NCBI GenBank assembly: GCA_018065145.1
Contig: JAGHTW010000064.1
Coordinates: 1 to 34,556, forward strand
Direction: 5' to 3'
Length of the DNA: 34,556 nucleotides
Source of the DNA: Candidatus Prevotella equi
GTDB lineage: Bacteria > Bacteroidota > Bacteroidia > Bacteroidales > Bacteroidaceae
Part shown: piece by piece, positions 7,147 through 14,611 of the stretch
Position numbering within the stretch: position 1 is the stretch's first letter
How the letters are laid out: the number at the start of each line of letters is the position of its first letter
The notes under the pieces: model-generated
Told to the model about the DNA's origin: nothing
The model's database searches: none
What the model saw: the letters and a program-made list of their open reading frames with translations, nothing else
Translations under genes and position numbers: made by a program

Positions 7147-7728
7147 TTACGGTTTCACGGTTAGCACGTTGCCTTCTGCCTTGATGATAGTGACACGTGC
7201 TCCTGTAGGTATTTCTTCGTCAACAGATATTGCATCAATCTCATGTATAGAGCCGTTGATGCTCACCTGTACCTTTCCCCTACCCTGTCCTGATGCAGGT
7301 ATGCGGAGATAAACGTCGGCTTGCTTTCCAACACAGTCAGCGATTTTATACGATCCGTTTGTCTCAAGCTTCATCAGTTTCTTCTTCATGTAAGGATACA
7401 TTGCACCAAAGGCTACGCCGATAACAAACGACACAATGGTAAGAACAATGCCGTTACCTATTGATTCGCGCAGTGTTATGCCAGACCATCCAAATCCCAC
7501 TGCAAAATTAACGAGAGAACGTACACTGAACAAACTCATTGCACCACCGGCATCCATAGTATCTCCATCAGCGGTATCAAAGTCCATGTCAGCACCGTCA
7601 ACAGCATCAATACCGATAAAGGTAAGCAGTGTCTGAATGATAAAAATAACAGAGGAGATGATAGCTATTACCCAATAAAACTGTTGTGCGGTCTCAAGGG
7701 ATGAGAACCATGTTTGTAAACTGTCCAT
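7147..7728 (-). CDS. NfeD-like membrane protein
   Basis: A 193-residue protein with a membrane segment at about 18-38 (YWVIAIISSVIFIIQTLLTFIG). A short acidic stretch follows (DGADMDFDTADGDTMDAGG). Two hydrophobic helices span about 70-110 (LVNFAVGFGWSGITL, GIVLTIVSFVIGVAFG). The C-terminal OB-fold runs from about 130 to 193 (GKQADVYLRIPASGQGRGKVQV to VTIIKAEGNVLTVKP). This is the short NfeD form (YuaF type) without the ClpP-like protease domain. NfeD proteins partner with flotillins, and the flotillin gene follows directly, so the two likely form one complex. A -7 element stands 27 bp upstream. Confidence 0.9.
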   Translation of the reverse strand: MDSLQTWFSSLETAQQFYWVIAIISSVIFIIQTLLTFIGIDAVDGADMDFDTADGDTMDAGGAMSLFSVRSLVNFAVGFGWSGITLRESIGNGIVLTIVSFVIGVAFGAMYPYMKKKLMKLETNGSYKIADCVGKQADVYLRIPASGQGRGKVQVSINGSIHEIDAISVDEEIPTGARVTIIKAEGNVLTVKP

Positions 7729-7754
7729 ATTGTAATATTGTTTTGATTGTTTTA

Positions 7755-7762
7755 CAAAAGTA
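7755..7762 (-). promoter_or_regulatory. -7 element upstream of nfeD
   Basis: TACTTTTG on the minus strand, 27 bp before the nfeD ATG. No TTTG is found at the usual spacing upstream, so nfeD may be partly served by transcription from the genes above it. Confidence 0.4.
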
Positions 7763-7812
7763 TTAAATTTAAACGATATGTAGATTATTTTACTTGTTAA
7801 AGAATATTAAAC

Positions 7813-9249
7813 CTACATATAAAGGTGCTGAAAGAGCAGCGAAATATTCCATATCCAGAAATATGCTGCAAGGACTCCCAGCGTGCCAAGCAATATCTTT
7901 CGTCTCTTTTCTTGCAGATTAACAAGAAGATACGCCATAGCGATAGGAAGAACAAAAAGATAATGCGCTGACATGATGAATATCTCATTGATGCCAAAGC
8001 CTAATCCCATGTGCAACAGCATATCAAGCAAGAAGCACGACATTGCCGTCCATAGGAAATGATTGCGACGCCCCATCCATACACCTGCAGCAAAGAGTGA
8101 CAGGAGCAATGCCTCAATGATGTAGTTGAACCAGTTGTTATATCTAACGATAACAGGTCTATTGACCAAAACATCACCCAAAAGGTATTTCTCATGCATC
8201 ATAATACTCTCACCAAATAGATTCTCAACGGCAACGTCCCATCGTGATGTGCTTATGTCCGTCCAACGCGAGAACTCACCTTTTGCTATCGGCTCACCAG
8301 TATGTTTATAGAATGCACTCATTCTGCGGCGTTTCTCTCTCTTTGCCTGCATACGTGACATCTCACTGTCAACAGCTTGCACTATGAGGGCGGAATCCTT
8401 TATGGCAATAGTATCCTTTACCTTCTCTGTTATGCGATTACGGATACGTTCCTCTGCATTGCGTTTCTTTTCAATCCTCGCCAGTTCCTTAGGATGTACA
8501 AATGTTGCATAAGAGAATCGTGCCATACCCCACATCAATGCACTCGGAAGGAGTACGGCTATTATAATATATCCAGGTTTGAAGAACCGACGACGGCGGG
8601 TCATCAAAGCAACGAGGAATATCTTTAAGCCATTATTCAGCGATATGCCCGCTGTAAAGAAGAACATGACAATGGTCTGCCACCAGTTCAACGCCCTACC
8701 CTTCTGCAACTTCAATCCGCAGATATACAACGCCAATATTATGGCAAACATAGACGGGCCAAAATGGTCTGGTGCTATTGTTGCCAACATGATATATGCA
8801 AAAGAGAAGGTTAGCATCGTCAGAACGTTTGCCTCCTTGCGACTTGTTCCTATTATCTGATGGAATATCCTGTGAAGGAAAAGAAAACTGTATGTAGCGA
8901 AGAAGATGAGTATTGCTGATTCTATAAAGATTGCAAGGTTTACATTGAAGTACTCTATAAACAACGCATTCAACTTAGAGAACGGCCATACGAAGTATGC
9001 CAACAGAGGATGTCGGAAAACATTATAGGAACAAGACCAGTCTGTCAATACGGAATATGTTATAGGGTCAAAGCCCGAAAGCTTGAATGCCCTGACAAAC
9101 TTCTTCCATGTGTCACTATCAACAGCAGAAAAACGTTCCACATATACCATGATATGAAGTAGGTTCAGCACTGTAAAAAGACAAAAGGCTAAAAATGCCA
9201 CCTTGCGTTCCTCTTGTCGTATCTTAAATATTCCGAATAGTCTTTTCAT
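7813..9249 (-). CDS. DUF6080-like multispanning membrane protein
   Basis: A 478-residue polytopic membrane protein with about ten hydrophobic segments. It is interrupted around residues 250-310 by a highly charged stretch (RIEKKRNAEERIRNRITEKV, then KREKRRRM). The N-terminus MKRLFGIFKIRQEERKVAF and the motif YSVLTDWSCSYNVFRHPLLAY, followed by ATYSFLFLHRIF, resemble the Bacteroidota family DUF6080, recalled from memory. The overall shape recalls glycosyltransferase-like membrane proteins, but no catalytic residues stand out. I chose the ATG at 9249, seven bp after the DUF4435 stop codon. A TTG 42 nt earlier would overlap the upstream gene and adds residues unlike the family start. It is the last gene of the probable operon that begins at 11584. 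Confidence 0.75.
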   Translation of the reverse strand: MKRLFGIFKIRQEERKVAFLAFCLFTVLNLLHIMVYVERFSAVDSDTWKKFVRAFKLSGFDPITYSVLTDWSCSYNVFRHPLLAYFVWPFSKLNALFIEYFNVNLAIFIESAILIFFATYSFLFLHRIFHQIIGTSRKEANVLTMLTFSFAYIMLATIAPDHFGPSMFAIILALYICGLKLQKGRALNWWQTIVMFFFTAGISLNNGLKIFLVALMTRRRRFFKPGYIIIAVLLPSALMWGMARFSYATFVHPKELARIEKKRNAEERIRNRITEKVKDTIAIKDSALIVQAVDSEMSRMQAKREKRRRMSAFYKHTGEPIAKGEFSRWTDISTSRWDVAVENLFGESIMMHEKYLLGDVLVNRPVIVRYNNWFNYIIEALLLSLFAAGVWMGRRNHFLWTAMSCFLLDMLLHMGLGFGINEIFIMSAHYLFVLPIAMAYLLVNLQEKRRKILLGTLGVLAAYFWIWNISLLFQHLYM

Positions 9250-9256
9250 TATTTTT

Positions 9257-10282
9257 TTATGGTTTTGTGGTACTATTGACAACCTGTTCAAGATCGTGTA
9301 TCATGCGCTTATATATCGGAGAACGCTGATACATCTGATTTCTCTTGAGCATAGTAGCGACATCACTCTGAGAATGCTGATATGACGATAATTCATTATG
9401 CATCTGCGTCACATGCTTCGCCTTAGCGCGAATCTCTCGTTCCTGCTCTCTGCGCAATTCATCACATACGGTCTGCATCATCGGAACAACGACACTGTCA
9501 AACAGATGGTGTCCCTGAATATAGAGATACGTTGTCTCTGGTGTTACGCCAAGCGAAAGTAAATCCGTCTTCGTCTGAAGATAGAGTTCCTTGCGACCAG
9601 GGAAGCGACGCTGCAATTCGCGTATCTTTACATTTACTTTCTGACGCAATTTATCCAAAGACTGTTGCACGTTTTGCAGTCTGCCATGTTTTATGGACGC
9701 AACGGCATTGAAGTCGGTTATGGTGAACTTTCCGTATTCCTTTCCACGATAAAGCATTATATTCCAAACGAAAAGCGGAAAGAGTATCTTGCTATAAGAA
9801 GTTAAGAATCCTTCAAAATCGAATATCTGATGATCGTTAAGCGTTGCCATGACACATACATTGTGTAAGGTTGGGGCATAACACTGGTAATTCTCTATGG
9901 CATAAACATAGGTATGACATACGAATGGATTATTGAGCAGAAAAGCAGACAACGGTGTCTTACCTTGCAAGAGATAATCGTAGTCTGCGTCAACACACGC
10001 TATCATATTCTCACCAGCACCATGTTTCATCAATGACACAAGCGCTTGCTTCTTTCCTTTGCATAGAGAGTCACGAGAAGGCAGCATTACCTCAAAGCAA
10101 CGTGTATCATCTTCCAGCTCACTGAGTGCCATGCGCCAGAAGAGAACATCGTCATAACTCTCCACGTATGCCACTATCTTACGCTTCGACTGCTTGCCCT
10201 TGAGTACATTGGCAGCAGCGAAGTAATCGGATGTAGGCATCAGAGGATTATGCTTACGGGTATTTTCTGCTATCTTATTCAA
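9257..10282 (-). CDS. DUF4435 TOPRIM-like protein (AriB-like)
   Basis: A 341-residue soluble protein. The TOPRIM-type acidic positions are visible: Glu41 in IVAYVESYDDVLFWR, and Asp98/Asp100 in ACVDADYDYLL. The KGKKQALVSLM stretch lies between them. DUF4435 is the family of AriB, the toxic nuclease of the PARIS anti-phage system, which is held inactive by an AAA ATPase, AriA. Here a small ATPase gene lies just upstream, separated by a heptad repeat, so a two-part ATPase/effector unit is plausible. The C-terminal 100 residues are helical and charged. The start used is TTG at 10282, because the codons after it look coding and a stop lies upstream; the ATG at 10240 (MPTSDYF) is the alternative. 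Confidence 0.8.
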   Translation of the reverse strand: MNKIAENTRKHNPLMPTSDYFAAANVLKGKQSKRKIVAYVESYDDVLFWRMALSELEDDTRCFEVMLPSRDSLCKGKKQALVSLMKHGAGENMIACVDADYDYLLQGKTPLSAFLLNNPFVCHTYVYAIENYQCYAPTLHNVCVMATLNDHQIFDFEGFLTSYSKILFPLFVWNIMLYRGKEYGKFTITDFNAVASIKHGRLQNVQQSLDKLRQKVNVKIRELQRRFPGRKELYLQTKTDLLSLGVTPETTYLYIQGHHLFDSVVVPMMQTVCDELRREQEREIRAKAKHVTQMHNELSSYQHSQSDVATMLKRNQMYQRSPIYKRMIHDLEQVVNSTTKP

Positions 10283-10292
10283 CGTAAAAAAT

Positions 10293-10327
10293 AATTATGA
10301 ATTATGAATTATGCATTATGAATTATG
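10293..10327. repeat. Heptanucleotide repeat between the ATPase and DUF4435 genes
   Basis: Five consecutive 7-bp units: AATTATG three times, CATTATG, AATTATG. They fill almost exactly the gap between the ATPase stop (10330) and the DUF4435 start (10282). Slipped-strand changes would alter the intercistronic distance without touching either coding region. Confidence 0.85.
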
Positions 10328-10329
10328 CG

Positions 10330-11019
10330 TTAAATCGTTATCTCTCCTACCTCAGTAACTTTATCCATCCAACCATTCATAATGATTGCAGGAGAATGTG
10401 TCGTCATTATCACCTGAACATTAGGATTCAACTGGGTTATAATTTCTATCAGTTGCTTCTGCCACTCCATGTGAAGGCTAATCTCCGGTTCATCCATAAA
10501 GAGCACATAAGGTTTTTCTTCTTCAAGGAAAACGGTGAGAAGAATAGTAAGCATCTGTTTTTCTCCATTTGAAAGGAGGTATAACGGCAGAGTATGCCCC
10601 CATTGCAATAGTGTCAATGTCTCAGCCGCATGATCAACGGACTTCTCTGTTGTAGAAAAGAGTCTCTCAATGATGGAATAGAGTTTTGTCTTTCGTTCTT
10701 CGGTATCTTGATTCGCATTAAATCTTTTAACTACAGTGTTAAGATTATTATCAAAGTCAGAACGAACCTCTGGCATAAATACGACATCAAACCTTATAAG
10801 TTTGGCGTCTTCGGGCATTGTGTCTATGTTTACTCCACGACATGCTTCCTCGTCAACACTCTTTACACCATGAACTAAGCGGTTGAGAATAGTGCTCTTA
10901 CCATCACCATTGACTCCGCTGAGGATGTTTACGTGTCTGTCAAGTTCCCACACGATGTGTTTCCTTCCTTCCCAAAGAGAGTCTATCTCTATCCTTTTTA
11001 TGTAATCTGCATATTTCAT
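10330..11019 (-). CDS. Small OLD/AriA-like AAA ATPase
   Basis: A 229-residue ABC-type ATPase. Walker A is GVNGDGKST (35-43). The signature-like motif is LSNGEKQ (149-155), Walker B is YVLFMDEPE (171-179) with the following ISLH, and the switch motif is TTHSP (206-210). All hydrolysis residues are present. The layout matches the AAA_15/AAA_21 group to which OLD nucleases and PARIS AriA belong. It is far shorter than a typical AriA (over 400 residues), with only about 100 residues between Walker A and the signature, so no large coiled-coil or insert is present. It follows the HD gene by 16 bp and precedes DUF4435, which suggests an ATPase sensor controlling an effector. Confidence 0.88.
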   Translation of the reverse strand: MKYADYIKRIEIDSLWEGRKHIVWELDRHVNILSGVNGDGKSTILNRLVHGVKSVDEEACRGVNIDTMPEDAKLIRFDVVFMPEVRSDFDNNLNTVVKRFNANQDTEERKTKLYSIIERLFSTTEKSVDHAAETLTLLQWGHTLPLYLLSNGEKQMLTILLTVFLEEEKPYVLFMDEPEISLHMEWQKQLIEIITQLNPNVQVIMTTHSPAIIMNGWMDKVTEVGEITI

Positions 11020-11035
11020 AGTCTCAAGAATTTAT

Positions 11036-11584
11036 CTATCCAAAAATATTATGCCACTCTCTGAAAACCAAAACTCCTTCTTCTCCAAACTTTGCAAGGG
11101 AACGTTCAGCACCTTCGTAAGTCTTCTGTCTATCCAGATGTGTCTTGGAGAAGAATTTGTCGGCATAACAGACTATCTTCTCTTCTATGGTTTGAGGTAT
11201 CAGGTCCTTTTCTGGCAATGGCAAATGTTGTTTGCGTATTGATTCTGCTGTCAGTCCTGTACCTGTATGACGCTCACATACTCTTGCATAACGTTCATCT
11301 ACATTCATATCTCTCAGCATCTGCGCTCCAAGAGTACCATGACAGATATATGGCTCAGTTCCATAGCAGCTTATACCATCAGCATCGCATTTCACGATTC
11401 CGATATCGTGAAGCATTGCTGCTCCATATACAAAATCTTCATCAGCATTTAATTCTGGATGATTACGGCATATTTGTACTGCTAATTCAGCGACACTCTT
11501 ACTGTGAGTAATCAATATCTCACGTAATCTTTGATTTTCTGTGTCAGGAAAGAAACGGTCTATTATATTCTGATAGTCTATCAT
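11036..11584 (-). CDS. HDIG-type HD-domain phosphohydrolase
   Basis: A 182-residue cytosolic metal-dependent phosphohydrolase. The HD-superfamily ligands are His27 (ITHSKSVAELA), His59-Asp60 in AAMLHDIGIVK, His82 (YICHGTLGA), His106 (CERHTGTGL) and Asp142 (VCYADKF). This spacing is that of the small HDIG proteins often annotated as uncharacterised HD hydrolases in Bacteroidota. The substrate is unknown; relatives act on nucleotides or cyclic nucleotides. It is the first gene after the promoter at 11613-11644 and lies 16 bp before the AriA-like ATPase. The shared transcript could be chance housekeeping linkage or could mean it handles a nucleotide signal for the downstream genes. Confidence 0.88.
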   Translation of the reverse strand: MIDYQNIIDRFFPDTENQRLREILITHSKSVAELAVQICRNHPELNADEDFVYGAAMLHDIGIVKCDADGISCYGTEPYICHGTLGAQMLRDMNVDERYARVCERHTGTGLTAESIRKQHLPLPEKDLIPQTIEEKIVCYADKFFSKTHLDRQKTYEGAERSLAKFGEEGVLVFREWHNIFG

Positions 11585-11612
11585 AAGTCGTAAGGTTATT
11601 ATCTTTCAAAGG

Positions 11613-11644
11613 CAAAGGTAAGAAGAATAATTTAATCTGCCAAA
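11613..11644 (-). promoter_or_regulatory. Promoter of the HD/ATPase/DUF4435/membrane-protein operon
   Basis: On the minus strand, TTTG (11641-11644), a 20-bp spacer and TACCTTTG (11613-11620). The start is expected near 11607, about 23 nt before the HD ATG. It is the only complete promoter I find for the four genes from 11584 to 7813. Confidence 0.8.
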
Positions 11645-11687
11645 GGAAAAGAATAAAAATTATAAAGATATCGGAATGTAAGTAAAC

Positions 11688-11729
11688 AAAAAAAGCATGG
11701 ATATGTCAAAACGTGACATATCCATGCTT
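11688..11729 (-). terminator. Strong intrinsic terminator of the candidate small RNA
   Basis: A 16-bp perfect stem (11693-11708 with 11714-11729) and a 5-nt loop, followed on the minus strand by T7 (11694 down to 11688). It lies about 215 bp past the OmpA stop and before the HD promoter. It would end either the small RNA or OmpA read-through. Confidence 0.9.
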
Positions 11730-11845
11730 ATCCATAAATCTTAAAATTATCTTTTACCTTAATATTCCTATTGAGAATGGAACTGTGTTTTATTGTTTAT
11801 CCGCGAATCAATCTTTTACCTTTCGAAGCTATTACCTTCTTAAGA
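11688..11845 (-). ncRNA. Candidate orphan small RNA, about 155 nt
   Basis: A complete Bacteroidota promoter (11851-11882) is followed about 120 nt later by a strong terminator stem. No reading frame above nine codons is plausible between them. The RNA would carry AAGGUAAAAGAU twice exactly (complement of 11811-11822 and 11749-11760) and a related AAGGUAAUAG near the 5' end (complement of 11829-11838). The final 16-bp hairpin is its 3' end. I do not recognise a known RNA family; 6S RNA and other Bacteroidales RNAs were considered and could not be confirmed. The boundaries are estimated from the promoter and the T-tract. Confidence 0.5.
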
Positions 11846-11850
11846 CAATG

Positions 11851-11882
11851 CAAAGTTACGAATTGTGTGCGAACACACCAAA
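11851..11882 (-). promoter_or_regulatory. Orphan promoter driving the candidate small RNA
   Basis: TTTG (11879-11882), a 20-bp spacer and TAACTTTG (11851-11858) on the minus strand. The spacer contains GTGTG-TTCG-CACAC, an inverted repeat that could be an operator. No gene start lies within 250 bp downstream, and a terminator intervenes. Confidence 0.75.
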
Positions 11883-11944
11883 CAATTATACACTTTTTAA
11901 TATTTTAGCCCCATTTACTTGACAAATGTCAACAATAGGAATGA

Positions 11945-13147
11945 TTATTCCTTCACAAGGTACATCATAGCAACACGATTGAACTCATAAATTGGGAAGA
12001 GTTCATCTGTCTCGCCACAACCCTCAGCAGTGATACGATCTGCAGAAATCTTATACTTGTTTACAAGCATATTCTTTACAGCATCAGCACGACGTACACC
12101 AAGTGAAGTGTTGTTTGAGTGACCACCTTCAGGTGAAGCATAACCCTTTACAATAAGCTTGTAGGTAGGGTGATTCTTCAATACCTCTGCAGCAATAGAG
12201 ACATTAGACTCCTGTGATGGAGTGATAACAGCCTTGTTCACCTGATAGAATACGGTTGGAAGACTTGGCTCTATTATCTCCTCTACTGGTTCTGGAACTG
12301 TTGTAGAACACTCATCTATCTTCTGCTTAACCTCTTCATTCTCCTTCTGGAGCTCTACGATACGACCTTCATCAGCCTCTGACTTCTCACGAAGCTCATT
12401 GATAGCGTTGTTGAGATCGTCTATCTCATCCTGATCACAAGACTCGACAAGTGCGAAGTTATGAGTACCGTTACTTGTCATGAACTTGTAAATGAAACCA
12501 AGATTAAGCTGAAGGTATGAATCGTTGATATTGTAACGTACGATGTTCTGCTGTACATTCTGACCATCAGTCTTAGGATCCTCAATACCTGCTATAGCAT
12601 AGTTGATAGATGGCTCAAGATAGAGCTGATACTGCTTGTCATTACCAAAGTTGTAACAGAAGTCAAACGCTAACTTATTAACGAAAGTGTTAAGCACTGT
12701 ACCAGGTACATTATCGCCATAGTTATGTCCCCAAGAGAATGCAGGAACGAAGAATACCTCAAACTTGCGTGGTTCACCATAGTAACCAGCAATGGCATTG
12801 TTAATGTTAATAGTACCAAGGATACCAATCTGGCTATAATGTATGGCGCTGCCAGTAGAAAGATGGTGTGTACCTTCTGCATTCAGAATTGCACCGTGAC
12901 GGTTACCGAAGTAAACGTTGCCTTCAATACCAAGACCGAAGACTGGGCTGAAGAGCTTGCCCAAACGCAAACCTGCATTGAAGTTAAGATTCTTCAAGAG
13001 TGCATGGTTTGTTGTTCCGGTTCCTACACCGGCATTAACACCAATGTACCAGTTATCAAGGAATTTATTTCCGTAGAAGCCTTGTTCCTGAGCCATTGCA
13101 GAGAGTGACATCACTACTGCTGCAAATAATATGATAATCTTTTTCAT
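11945..13147 (-). CDS. OmpA-family outer membrane protein (second of tandem pair)
   Basis: A 400-residue protein with a signal peptide ending SAMAQEQ (residues 1-19). An N-terminal beta-barrel domain spans about 25-230 (GVGTGTTNHALLKNLNFNAG to YLQLNLGFIYKF). A short coiled coil follows (about 245-290, DEIDDLNNAINELREKSEAD). The C-terminal OmpA domain runs from about 305 to 400 (VFYQVNKAVITPSQESN to FNRVAMMYLVKE). The layout resembles the paired Pgm6/Pgm7 proteins of Porphyromonas gingivalis, which form heterotrimers and tie the outer membrane to peptidoglycan. The peptidoglycan-binding loop reads GYASPEG rather than GHTD..G, so the canonical aspartate is absent while the later RRADAV arginine remains. 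It lies 36 bp after its paralogue and probably shares its transcript. Confidence 0.93.
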   Translation of the reverse strand: MKKIIILFAAVVMSLSAMAQEQGFYGNKFLDNWYIGVNAGVGTGTTNHALLKNLNFNAGLRLGKLFSPVFGLGIEGNVYFGNRHGAILNAEGTHHLSTGSAIHYSQIGILGTININNAIAGYYGEPRKFEVFFVPAFSWGHNYGDNVPGTVLNTFVNKLAFDFCYNFGNDKQYQLYLEPSINYAIAGIEDPKTDGQNVQQNIVRYNINDSYLQLNLGFIYKFMTSNGTHNFALVESCDQDEIDDLNNAINELREKSEADEGRIVELQKENEEVKQKIDECSTTVPEPVEEIIEPSLPTVFYQVNKAVITPSQESNVSIAAEVLKNHPTYKLIVKGYASPEGGHSNNTSLGVRRADAVKNMLVNKYKISADRITAEGCGETDELFPIYEFNRVAMMYLVKE

Positions 13148-13183
13148 CTTCTATATATATATTATATAAGGTGTTAATTTTAT

Positions 13184-14380
13184 TTACTTGTCCTTCTTCT
13201 GGAGGAACATTACAGCAACACGGTTGAACTCGAATACAGGGAAGAGTTCATCTGTCTCACCACAACCTTCGGCAGTGATACGATTAGCATCAATCTTATA
13301 CTTGTTCACAAGCATTGTCTTGACAGCTCCTGCACGACGGATACCAAGAGAGGTATTGTTATCGTGTGGACCTTCAGGAGATGCATAACCCTTAATAAGG
13401 AGATTATACTCTGGATGATTCTTCAAGACCTCAGCTGCAACAGCAACATTAGGCTGCTGTGCTGGTGTGATGATAGACTTGTTAAGTGGATAGAACACAG
13501 CAGGAAGGTCTGGCTCCTTAGACACGGCCTTTGTTACGACAGGTGCAGGCTTCTGTTCACATGCCTGAAGCTGTTCCTCAAGGTCATCATGCTCCTTCTG
13601 CAAAGAAACAATCTTCTCCTCATCATTGAGAGCCTTAGCACGAAGTTGGTTAACCTCCTCGTTAAGTGAATCTATCTCTATCTGGTCACAAGCTTCTACG
13701 ATAGCAAAGTTATGAGTACCATTACTTGTCTTGAACTTGTAGTTTACACCTACAGAGAGCTGAAGGAAGGAATTGTTTATATCATAAAGCACAAGCTTCT
13801 TACCTTCGCCTGTTCCTGGATAAACGCCGTCATCACGCATACCAGCGATAAGGAAGTTGATAGATGGCTCGAGATATACCTGCCATTCCATGCTACGACC
13901 AAAGTTGTAAGCCAAGTCAACCGCAAGTTTGTTTACGAGTGTGTTCTTTCTTGCACCATAGTTATACTCACCGTAAGTGTGTCCCCAATAGAAAGCAGGG
14001 AGGAAATAAACCTCAAACTTACGTGGCTCACCATAGTAACCTTTGAATGCGTTCATCAGGTTTACGGTAGCATAAAGTCCTAACTGATGATATCTGATGG
14101 CTGTACCTTCAGACTCGTGGCTTGCGTCAACACGGTTGTTAAAGAACGCCATACCTTCAACACCAACACCGATAACTGGAGAGAAAAGTTTTCCAACTCG
14201 CAAACCTGCATTCGCATTAAGGTTTTTCATCAATGCCTGATGGTTTGTCTTTGTTGCCAAACCACCATTGAGACCAACATACCAGTTGTCCCAGAATTTG
14301 TTTCCGTAGAAGCCCTGTTCTTGTGCCATAGCAGTAATTGCCATAAGCGCAACGGCGAACAATGTAATGATTTTCTTCAT
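13184..14380 (-). CDS. OmpA-family outer membrane protein (first of tandem pair)
   Basis: A 398-residue paralogue of the gene at 11945-13147, with the same order: signal peptide (to AMAQ, residue 19), barrel domain (to about 228), coiled coil (EIDSLNEEVNQLRAKALNDE), and a C-terminal OmpA domain starting VFYPLNKSIITPAQQPN. The ends are strongly conserved between the copies (EQGFYGNKF, NWY, KLFSPV, YYGEPRKFEV, GCGETDELFP), while barrel strands and loops differ, as expected for surface-exposed parts under selection. It is the first gene after the promoter at 14457-14487. The pair probably assembles together, by analogy with Pgm6/Pgm7. Confidence 0.93.
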   Translation of the reverse strand: MKKIITLFAVALMAITAMAQEQGFYGNKFWDNWYVGLNGGLATKTNHQALMKNLNANAGLRVGKLFSPVIGVGVEGMAFFNNRVDASHESEGTAIRYHQLGLYATVNLMNAFKGYYGEPRKFEVYFLPAFYWGHTYGEYNYGARKNTLVNKLAVDLAYNFGRSMEWQVYLEPSINFLIAGMRDDGVYPGTGEGKKLVLYDINNSFLQLSVGVNYKFKTSNGTHNFAIVEACDQIEIDSLNEEVNQLRAKALNDEEKIVSLQKEHDDLEEQLQACEQKPAPVVTKAVSKEPDLPAVFYPLNKSIITPAQQPNVAVAAEVLKNHPEYNLLIKGYASPEGPHDNNTSLGIRRAGAVKTMLVNKYKIDANRITAEGCGETDELFPVFEFNRVAVMFLQKKDK

Positions 14381-14429
14381 TTTTTTATTATGTTGTCATT
14401 GTTAAACTTTCAAATCTTTGCTTTTTCGC

Positions 14430-14462
14430 TATCTCTGCAAAGTATAAAAATCTCTGCAAAGT
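14430..14462. repeat. Direct repeat at the OmpA transcription start
   Basis: ATCTCTGCAAAGT occurs twice, at 14430-14442 and 14449-14461, a 19-bp period. The right copy contains most of the -7 element of the OmpA promoter; the left copy falls in the early transcribed region. This looks like a local duplication of the initiation region. Confidence 0.65.
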
Positions 14463-14487
14463 TAGTATATTTTTACCAATCATCAAA
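14457..14487 (-). promoter_or_regulatory. Promoter of the tandem OmpA genes
   Basis: On the minus strand, TTTG (14484-14487), a 19-bp spacer and TAACTTTG (14457-14464). The leader to the ATG at 14380 would be about 70 nt, long enough for leader-based control of an abundant protein. Confidence 0.75.
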
Positions 14488-14545
14488 ACATTTTGTAAAA
14501 ATTAAGTAATATTATTCACAAAAAGATGATTTAGGACATATTTTT

Positions 14546-14577
14546 CTTGTAGAAAAAGGGATAATTTACTAAATTTG
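14546..14577 (+). promoter_or_regulatory. Promoter of the GH35 beta-galactosidase gene
   Basis: CTTG (14546-14549), a 20-bp spacer and TAAATTTG (14570-14577). The start is expected about 30 nt before the ATG at 14612. It diverges from the OmpA promoter about 60 bp away. Confidence 0.7.
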
Positions 14578-14611
14578 CATTAAAATACACCTAAACGATT
14601 TAAATAAGCAA

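Noticed and set aside
9250..9291. TTG start extending the DUF6080-like protein by 14 residues
   Set aside because: It would overlap the end of the DUF4435 gene and the added residues are unlike a membrane-protein start; the ATG at 9249 fits the family.
10297..10572. A plus-strand frame beginning MNYELCIMNYAL
   Set aside because: Its start is the translation of the AATTATG heptad repeat and the rest is antisense to the ATPase gene.
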